Shown here: piece after piece, positions 57,851-64,000 of the stretch
Position numbering within the stretch: position 1 is the first letter of the stretch
Layout of the letters: each line of letters opens with the position of its first letter
Assembly: GCA_024345305.1 (NCBI GenBank)
Contig: BRON01000016.1
Coordinates: forward strand, 682,001 to 746,000
Reading direction: 5' to 3'
Length of the DNA: 64,000 bases
From: Mrakia gelida
Lineage: Eukaryota > Basidiomycota > Tremellomycetes > Cystofilobasidiales > Mrakiaceae
Made by a program: the position numbers and the translations under genes
The notes under the pieces: model-generated
Databases searched by the model: none
What the model was told of the DNA's origin: nothing
The model's input: only the letters and a program-made list of their open reading frames with translations

Positions 57851-59631
57851 CTACTCCTTCCTGGTCGAGTACTTCTTGACGCACTCGAGGTAGAACTTCA
57901 TGTCCTCGGGAAGAACCTGAGCGAGGAGAACGAAAAGAGAGTGAGAGACGCGTCATCGAAGGTCAGCTTCGTCGTTCTGACGATCTCGAGACTCGAGTGA
58001 GGAGAGCATGACGTACCTGAGGAGTGATTCCGTGACCTGCCAACACGAGAGAAGGACAGGACAGGAAGCGGAAGTCGGGTCAGCTCTCGAACCAAACGCG
58101 ACTCGTCTCGTCGAACGAAACGACCTCCTCTCCCTTCAAAACGACCTCAAACTCACCAAGGTTCGCAATCCAACCCTTAGGTCCCTTCCCCTCCCCAATG
58201 AACCCGCTGCAAACCCTCTTCACCTCTCCCTCAATCCCCTCCTTCCCACCGTAAAGGCAGAGCGGGTCCGCGTTTCCCTGCAGCGCGACCCTTCCACCGG
58301 TGACGACCTTAGCCTCCTCGGGGGTGATGCACCAGTCGAGAGCGAGGACGTCGAAGGCTCCGGACTTGGAGAGGAGTTCGAGGGACGAGTTGGCTCCTTT
58401 GGCGAAGAGGATGATGGGAGGAGGAGTGACGCCGAGGGCGGTGAGTTTTGAGCGGAAGAGGGAGGAGATTTTGAGGAGGGGAGGGAGAGCGAAGGTGGTG
58501 AAGTGGTAAGGGGTGAGTTCTCCGGCCCAGGAGTCGAAGATTTGGACCATCTGAGGAGGTGAGGAGAGGAGAAGGGAAGAGGAAGGAGGAGGGAGGGAAG
58601 GGAAGGTCGAGGTCAGCTTCGGCTCTCCTTCCCTCGACCTTCCCTCTCGCTTCTCGAGCGACCCAACACCCCAACCAAAGCTCGAGCTGGTAGACCAGAA
58701 GCAGGAAAACTCACCTGAGCTCCAGCCTTGACCTGCCCAACCAACAGATCCGCACAAACGACAGCGATCCTATCCAGCAGCTCAGCGGTCTCCTTGGGCC
58801 ATTTGAACAACCAGCTCTTCGACTTCTGGAACGTCTTGGTTCCTCCTCCCTCGACCATGTACGAGAACAGAGTGAAGGGAGCTCCACAGAACCCAATCAA
58901 GGGAACCTCTCCCTTCAACTGCTGCCTGGTCAAGGTGATAGCCTCGAAGACGTATCCCAAAGTAGCGTTGATGTCGACGTCCTTGGTGAGTCGATCCATG
59001 TCGGCTGGGGTGTTGATGGGTTCGGGAAGGTAAGGACCGGGAGTCATCTCGACTACGAGACCCATGGCTTGAGGGACTACGAGGATGTCGCAGAAGATGA
59101 TGGCTGCGTCGATGAGGCCTGAGTATCGTCGGATCGGTTGGAGGGTGAGCTCGGCGGAGAGAGCGGGAGTTTGGCAGCATTCGAAGAAGGAGTGGGATTT
59201 TCGGAGCTCCATGAACTCTGGAAGAGCGTAAAGAGGGATGGTTGGGAGGTAGATGAGGCGGTGAGGAGGGAAATTGGGCGAGTGGGGAGGAGAGGAAGGA
59301 TGCGATGTAAGAAGAGAAGGAGGAAGGGAACAGAAGAAGGCAAGGTCAGCCCTCGTTGCTCTCCTTGTCTCGACCCGTCTCACCCTCAACACTCAAAGCG
59401 AGAAGACTCACCAGGGAGGTACCTTCCAGCCTGCCTCATGACCCAAGCAGGAGCTCGCTCAGTCTCCTCACCTAAGAGAGGAAGGAAAGAAAGAAAGAAC
59501 GGGGGCTTCCGGTCAGCTCCTTCGTTCGACGACTCTTCCTTCCTTCAGTGTCACTCACCTCGGGCAGCCCGAATGAGAAGATCGTTCTGGAGAGGAGGGA
59601 AGTCGGCGTCGGTTTTAACTTCGTAAGGCAT
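57851..59631 (-). CDS. HEM12: Uroporphyrinogen decarboxylase
   Basis: It starts MPYEVKTDADFPPLQNDLLI at 59631. Signature 1 is RAPAWVMRQAGRYLPEFMEL, followed by the substrate-site residues in IFCDILVVPQAMGLVVEMTP. GFCGAPFTLFSYMVEGGG and MVQIFDSWAGELTPYHF (catalytic Tyr region) follow, then LDWCITPEEAKVVTGGRVAL, and the His in LGHGITPQ. It ends VKKYSTRKE. The reaction removes four carboxyl groups from uroporphyrinogen III to give coproporphyrinogen III in haem synthesis, in the cytosol. The length, about 365 residues, is normal. An in-frame ATG 249 bases upstream exists but gives an extension not seen in the family, so the downstream ATG is chosen. Six or so short introns are present; one splits off HGITPQ as a micro-exon. 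Confidence 0.96.
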
Positions 59632-59985
59632 AGTTGGAGTAGAAGGGGGAGATGTGGACAGAGGAGAAGAGGAGGTGAGCTCACCTCGATTTCGAGCCTC
59701 GCTTTTTCGCAGTGCTCGACCGAGCACGAGTACTAGAATCCTCTTCCGCCCCCTTGGTCGAGTGGACCGATCTTCGGGACTCGGTTTTTCGAGCTCTTCG
59801 TATCTTCTGGCAGCTGAACTGCTCGGAGTCCAGGGGAAAACCTTTCCTCCGAAGCGAGAAAGGCAACGACGTCGAGCCATGCGTCGCTCGGTCGTCTCCC
59901 CGTCGCGAGCTCTTCTTCTTCTCCAAAGCTTGGTCTCTCTCGATGAAGTCCATACTCAACTCCCCTCTAACATACTAAATCTTCT
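59632..59985. other. Intergenic region upstream of HEM12
   Basis: About 350 bases between the F-box gene stop and the HEM12 start, both on the minus strand. No gene is supported. Confidence 0.5.
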
Positions 59986-61357
59986 CTAATCCATCACTGC
60001 CTCAGGCTCCGAAACCTCCCACAAACTCCCATGTCCGATCCTCACGCTCCCTTTCTTCTCCTGCTCCCACCCGTCTCGTCCGAGGAGGTAGGTTCGTTCG
60101 TTTGGGGGTCTGCGAGAACGAGTCCAGAGCAAAAAAGACCCGAATCAGTCAGTTCTTCACGCGAGGCGAGGTCGAGAACGAATGAGGGAGATGAGAAAGG
60201 CGAGGACGAGAGAAAGACGACGCGTCGAACTCACAAATGAACTCCCAGAGCACCCTCCAGCCAAGTATCCGCTCCTCTCGTTGTCACTCCATCCTCGCTA
60301 CGGTTAACCGAGGAGAGTCTGCCTCCAACGGAAGCGCGTAACGCGTCAGCTCGCGAACGAACGAACGACCGGCGCCGAGAGGGAGTGGACGAACATCGAC
60401 GACTTTACGAACACCTGCCTCACATCCCACACCGTCACTCCATCAGGGTTCGAAACGCGCGTGTGGCCAAACCAGAGGAGGAGTTCCTGCGACGACAAGT
60501 GGAAAGAGCTCGGGTCAGAGAACGAGAACGAGCGAAGCGACGCGAAGTAAGTCGACGAGTTTGAACGAGACTCACCGTCACAGGAGGACTACTCGCAAAC
60601 GAGTACGCAACCATCGGGTGCTCGCTCACTTTGATCACGTTTCCCCACGGCTCGCTCGTCGCCGTCGTCGTCGAAGTCCTAACGACCTGATCATCCAGCG
60701 TCAGCAACCTCGCGAACGAAGGGAACGAGAGTTTCAGGTTGTCGTTGAGTGTGAGTTCGATGTTCCCTTCGAGGACTTGACGGGGTGTGAGCGGTACAAG
60801 CCATGTTGTCGAGTCGTGGAAAGCTGCCAACGAAGTAAGGGAGAAAAAGGAAGGTGGGGAGAGGGTGAGCTTTCGGTTCGTTCGAGCGACGCGATAGGAT
60901 TGGTCGAACGTACAAAGCATCCTCCTCCCCGTACAAACACACAACCCCTCCCAGTACGTCTCTCCCAGCACACCCTCACTCCCAGGATCCACTCCTACCA
61001 CTACCTCAGCGTTGCAGCCTCGTCGTTGATGACGGACGAGATCGAGGATTACTGAGCGCCAGGATCTCCCTTCGCTTCGCTTGCCCTGGAGGTTGTAGAT
61101 CGAGCGGGAGAGACCTGAGGCTTGGAGGAGAGGTTTCCATGACGAGTCGGAGGGGTAGAGCTTCCGATCCAAGGAAGAAAGAACATCGTGAGCTTGGAGG
61201 GGAGAGAGAGATGGAAGAACGAAGGGAGGGGCGAGCTGACCTCGTTTCTGATCCAGGCTGAAGAGTTGGAGAGGTTCGTGTGGGTGAGGAGGTCTTGAGG
61301 AGGAGTAAAGAACTTGATGAGGTGGTAGATGTCTAGGGGGAGAGATGGGATAGGCAT
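59986..61357 (-). CDS. F-box-like protein
   Basis: It starts MPIPSLPLDIYHLIKFFTPP, then QDLLTHTNLSNSSAWIRNEL, an F-box-like helix set (LPxDIxxLIxxFxxPxDLL) at the very N terminus. Exons continue with YPSDSSWKPLLQASGLSRSI, SWRSVILDLVRHQRRGCNAE, ETYWEGLCVCTGRRML, FHDSTTWLVPLTPRQVLEGN, LLTLDDQVVRTSTTT, NVIKVSEHPMVAYSFASSPP, LLLWFGHTRVSNPDGVTVWD, then RLSSVNRSEDGVTTRGADTW, and the last exon PPNERTYLLGRDGWEQEKKG, ending PEAVMD. The intron after VWDV appears to use a GC donor (AG then GCAGGT at 60418) because the GT alternative breaks the frame. F-box proteins link substrates to SCF ubiquitin ligases; the substrate domain here is not recognised. It has about 330 residues. Confidence 0.7.
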
Positions 61358-61491
61358 CTTCTGAGAAAATCGAGTGAGGGTTAGGAGGTGAGAGAAGAAA
61401 AAAGGAAAGCCGATCCGAAAACGGTGAGCTCGCTTCGTTCCCCTCCCTTCGATTGAGGTTCAAACCGTCAGGACCTCAACTCGACTTTACT

Positions 61492-62376
61492 ATGATAGCT
61501 TCCCCAGGTCAGTCTCCCACCCACCCTCCTGTCCCTCTCCCTCCAGCTCCTATAAGTTGACCTCCTTCGCCGCTCGTTCTCTCTGCTCAGACGACCCCCG
61601 CCCCTCCTCCCCTCCCACACCCACGGACCATCTCGTCCTCGTCCCCGTCCTCTCCATCATCACTCTCTGTCTCTTGTTCATCCTCTGGAGGAGAGCAGAT
61701 GCTATGAAGGGGGCCGTTGCTTATCGGTAACTACAAACTTCCAATCGTTCCTCAAAGGGGAGAAGAAGAAGAAGAGCAGAGAGAGAGGAAGGAGAAAGCT
61801 GATCATCGCTCACCTCCGCTTTCGCTCGCAGACTCAAGAATTGCACACTTCGCGGACCTGGGAGGATTCGGCTGGGGGATGAGGAGAGGGAAGGGCAAGG
61901 GGATGGGCTGGATGGCGATCTTACGGACGACGATTTGAGTGAGGAGGAGGAGGAGGAGGTGAGGTCTCCTGGAGGAACGAGAGGAGGAGCAAGATTGGTG
62001 AGCTCGCGAGATCGATCTCTTCGTCCCTCCTTCCCTTGCCTTCCTTCTTACGCTCCTCTCTCGTCATTAACTCTTCACTGACTCGCCACTCTCTTCTTGC
62101 TCGCTCGTTTTTGTTCAGTCAACCCGCCGCGACCCCCCTCGCCGCACCCCCTCCAAACCCATCCTCCCCCGCCCTCCCATCCCCCATCTTCACCTCACTC
62201 CTCCCACACCAGCAGCGGACCCAGCGGCCATCTTCGAGCTTGGAGGGGAGGAGGAGGTGGATGCGGTGGAGTTGCCTGCGAGAGTGGGGACAGAGGAGGT
62301 TGTGGTTGGGATTAAGGAGTTGGAGGAGGTGGCTGAGGGGGAGGAGGGGGCAAAGAAGGGAGGGGGAGGGAGTTGA
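61492..62376 (+). CDS. Small single-pass membrane protein with acidic tail
   Basis: Exon 1 is just MIASP. Exon 2 reads DDPRPSSPPTPTDHLVLVPV and the span LVPVLSIITLCLLFILW, then RRADAMKGAVAYR. Exon 3 is RLKNCTLRGPGRIRLGDEER and an acidic stretch ending GGARL. Exon 4 runs from STRRDPPRRTPSKPILPRPP to EEGAKKGGGGS. The product has about 205 residues. The short N terminus followed by one span and then Arg-Arg suggests a type III membrane protein with a cytosolic tail. It is divergent from the F-box gene, with 134 bases between starts, and lies convergent to the Dus4-like gene. I do not recognise a family. Confidence 0.6.
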
Positions 62377-62579
62377 TGTGGGTTAGGGAAAAGAGGTTGG
62401 GCTGGGTTGCGAGCTAGACGCTTATGTACTTGTACTTTGTTCGGCCGGTTTGGATTTGTGTTGTTCACAGTGAACGAGCGAGAAGGAGGGGAGAGGAAAG
62501 ACGCGTCTCGTTCTCGTCTCATTTCGCTCTCTTAACCTTTCCTCTCTTCTGCAATCCGGAAAAATGAGCTCCATCAGAA

Positions 62580-64000
62580 TCAAACCCCCACCCTCCCATC
62601 CCAACCCCTCACCACATCCCCGAAACTCTCCTCCCCCCTCCCATCCCCCAGTCCAGCGCCAGCATCCTCACCCATCCACCTCGTCCCTCCCGCCCCCTTC
62701 GTTTTCTCCCCTCCAGCTCCCACTCCAGGTCCACCCTCGTAGTTCCTCACCACCCCCCGTTCCTCCAACCAATCCTCCACGCCCCCCTGACTCCCCAACG
62801 TATTGAAGTACACTCTCTCTGGCCGAGAAAGGTGGGACTCAAGCATGAGGGAGAGGTGTCGGTGGAACAACGGGAAGATGAATCCGTACGAGGCTGAGAG
62901 GGTGAGGAAGGTGGAGATGGCGCTGGGGGGTGTTAGGGGGGTGTTGGAGAAGAGCCCCTAAAGAAACGGGAGGGAGGGGGGGAAGGGGGGTGGGGGTTAG
63001 GAAGAGGGAGAGGGAGAGGAGAGGGAGGACGCGTTGCGGTTGGAGGGAAAGGGAGTTGGGATGGGTACGCACGGGATTCGCCAACAAACCCCTCGCAGCC
63101 ATCACACCCTGTACGCCCGTCTGAGCACGAATGTTCTGAACGTCCTCGTACGTCCAGGCGTCTCCGTTGGCGACGACGGGGACGCGTTTGTTGACGAGGG
63201 AGGTGGCGAAGGCGATGGCTGGGAGGTCGACGGGTTGGGTGGATGCCTGGTTGAACGAATCGCAAAAGCCAACGAGGGAGGGAGCGAAGATCGGAAACAA
63301 AAGAGAGAAGGGGAGAAGAAAAAGAAGAGAGCGAGTGAAGTCAGCGACGAACGACGCGAAGCAAGACCAAGAACTCGCCGCGTGCGCTCACCGTCAACCT
63401 CGTCCTCCCATGCACAGTCAAATGACTAATCCCCACTTGCAACGCCGTCTCCACCAGTCGTTCCGTCATTTTAGGATCCGAATCCACTCGGATCTTGATC
63501 GAGACAGGGTAGTTCCAACCTAGACGGTCTTTGGCAGAACGAACGAGGTCGCGAACCGTTTCGGGTTGACGGAGGAGGTAGGCGCCGATGTGTTCTTGGT
63601 AGGCCCATTTTTGGGGACATCCTGCAGTAGGAGGAGGGAAAGAGCGGGTGAGGAAGGGGAGGAGGAGGGAGGGGAGGAGAGGGAGGAGGAGAGTTAGCTT
63701 GGGACGCGCTTGGGGTGGAATGATGGGGGTGGGTTGAAGGGAGAAAAGCGAGAGACGGACTGACCACAGTTGAGATCCACTCCATCAACGAAAGGAGCTG
63801 ATGATCACCAAAGGTGACGAGAAAGAGTCAGCTCGACGCGAGGAGACGACGCGAAACCAAACGTGGACTCACAGATCATCTCGCAAGCGTCCGCAAACGA
63901 TCTCGCTTCGCTCGCTGCAAACTTCAGATCCCAGAAACAACTCCTATCAGCTCTCCTCTCCAAAATGGGGGCAAGCTGAGAGAAACGGAGACCGACCTGA
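62580..64000 (-). CDS. DUS4: tRNA-dihydrouridine synthase, Dus4-like (5' end outside window)
   Basis: Minus-strand gene whose N-terminal exons lie beyond base 64000. Visible order: LKFAASEARSFADACEMI, VDGVDLNCGCPQKWAYQEHI (active-site Cys in NCGCPQ), GAYLLRQPETVRDLVRSAKD, YPVSIKIRVDSDPKMTERLV (flavin/Lys-Arg motif KIR), ISHLTVHGRTRLT, ASTQPVDLPAIAFATSLVNK, RVPVVANGDAWTYEDVQNIR, and TGVQGVMAARGLLANPGLF. The C-terminal part reads YGFIFPLFHRHLSLMLES, then a Gly-rich tail, and a stop at 62580. Dus4 makes dihydrouridine at positions 20a and 20b of tRNA using FMN. LNCGCPQ with MAARGLLANP favours Dus4 over Dus1-3. The C-terminal Gly-rich extension (GVGAGGEKTKGAGGTRWMG) looks disordered. Confidence 0.88.

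Noticed and set aside
59632..59880. In-frame upstream ATG that would extend HEM12 by 83 residues
   Set aside because: Uroporphyrinogen decarboxylases begin close to the NDLLxRAARGE motif, and the extension is Arg/Ser-rich without conservation signs. A mitochondrial presequence is not expected for this cytosolic enzyme.
1..64000. Mobile elements, CRISPR arrays, rRNA and tRNA genes
   Set aside because: No reverse transcriptase, transposase or terminal repeats were recognised in any frame. No regularly spaced repeats or tRNA A/B boxes were noticed. The repeats seen are the paralogous genes and short palindromes.

Overview
The window is nuclear DNA of an intron-rich, moderately GC-rich fungus. 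The evidence is densely packed split genes with introns of about 50 to 150 bases, GTGAGT or GTTCGT donors, a near-constant CTGAC/CTGAT branch site and CAG acceptors, together with PAN3, alpha-tubulin and Mus7/Mms22 homologues and GPI-anchored wall proteins. This architecture fits a basidiomycete, perhaps a red-yeast-like Pucciniomycotina member; that placement is inference. Twenty-seven protein genes are described, two of them cut by the window ends. All splice models were built by eye. No tRNA, rRNA, transposon or CRISPR array was seen.

Layout. 1-2000: 3' part of a polytopic membrane protein gene (family A, copy 1). 2300-9750: minus-strand genes for a Gly-rich protein, an MHYT-domain membrane sensor and a DUF202-like protein. 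10.4-13.8 kb: a GPI-anchored Cys-rich protein and a multi-span membrane protein. 14.3-19.5 kb: family A copy 2 (minus) and a second GPI-anchored Cys-rich protein. 20.1-26.6 kb: alpha-tubulin and PAN3, head to head. 27.5-30.2 kb: family A copy 3. 30.7-36.5 kb: prefoldin subunit 3, a MYND-finger protein, a GON7-like small protein, a 73-residue probable mitochondrial protein, an unresolved coiled-coil gene and an unknown small gene. 38.1-41.3 kb: sugar transporter. 41.8-53.6 kb: a small hydrophilic protein, an alpha/beta hydrolase with N-terminal membrane anchors, and the very large Mus7/Mms22 gene. 54.1-57.6 kb: an unknown gene and family A copy 4. 57.9-64 kb: uroporphyrinogen decarboxylase, an F-box protein, a small single-pass protein and a Dus4-like tRNA-dihydrouridine synthase (cut).

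The most unusual content is family A: four dispersed copies of an unrecognised, roughly eight-span membrane protein, two of which share a conserved 5' leader with a short upstream ORF. All four have the palindrome GACGCGTC 0-3 bases after the stop codon. That 8-mer occurs about 29 times in the window by my reading, about twenty times more than chance, and mostly in introns and gene-flanking DNA. The other genes are mostly housekeeping (tubulin, deadenylation, chaperone, haem, tRNA modification, replication-fork repair) with a scatter of surface and membrane proteins; I see no operon-like functional cluster.
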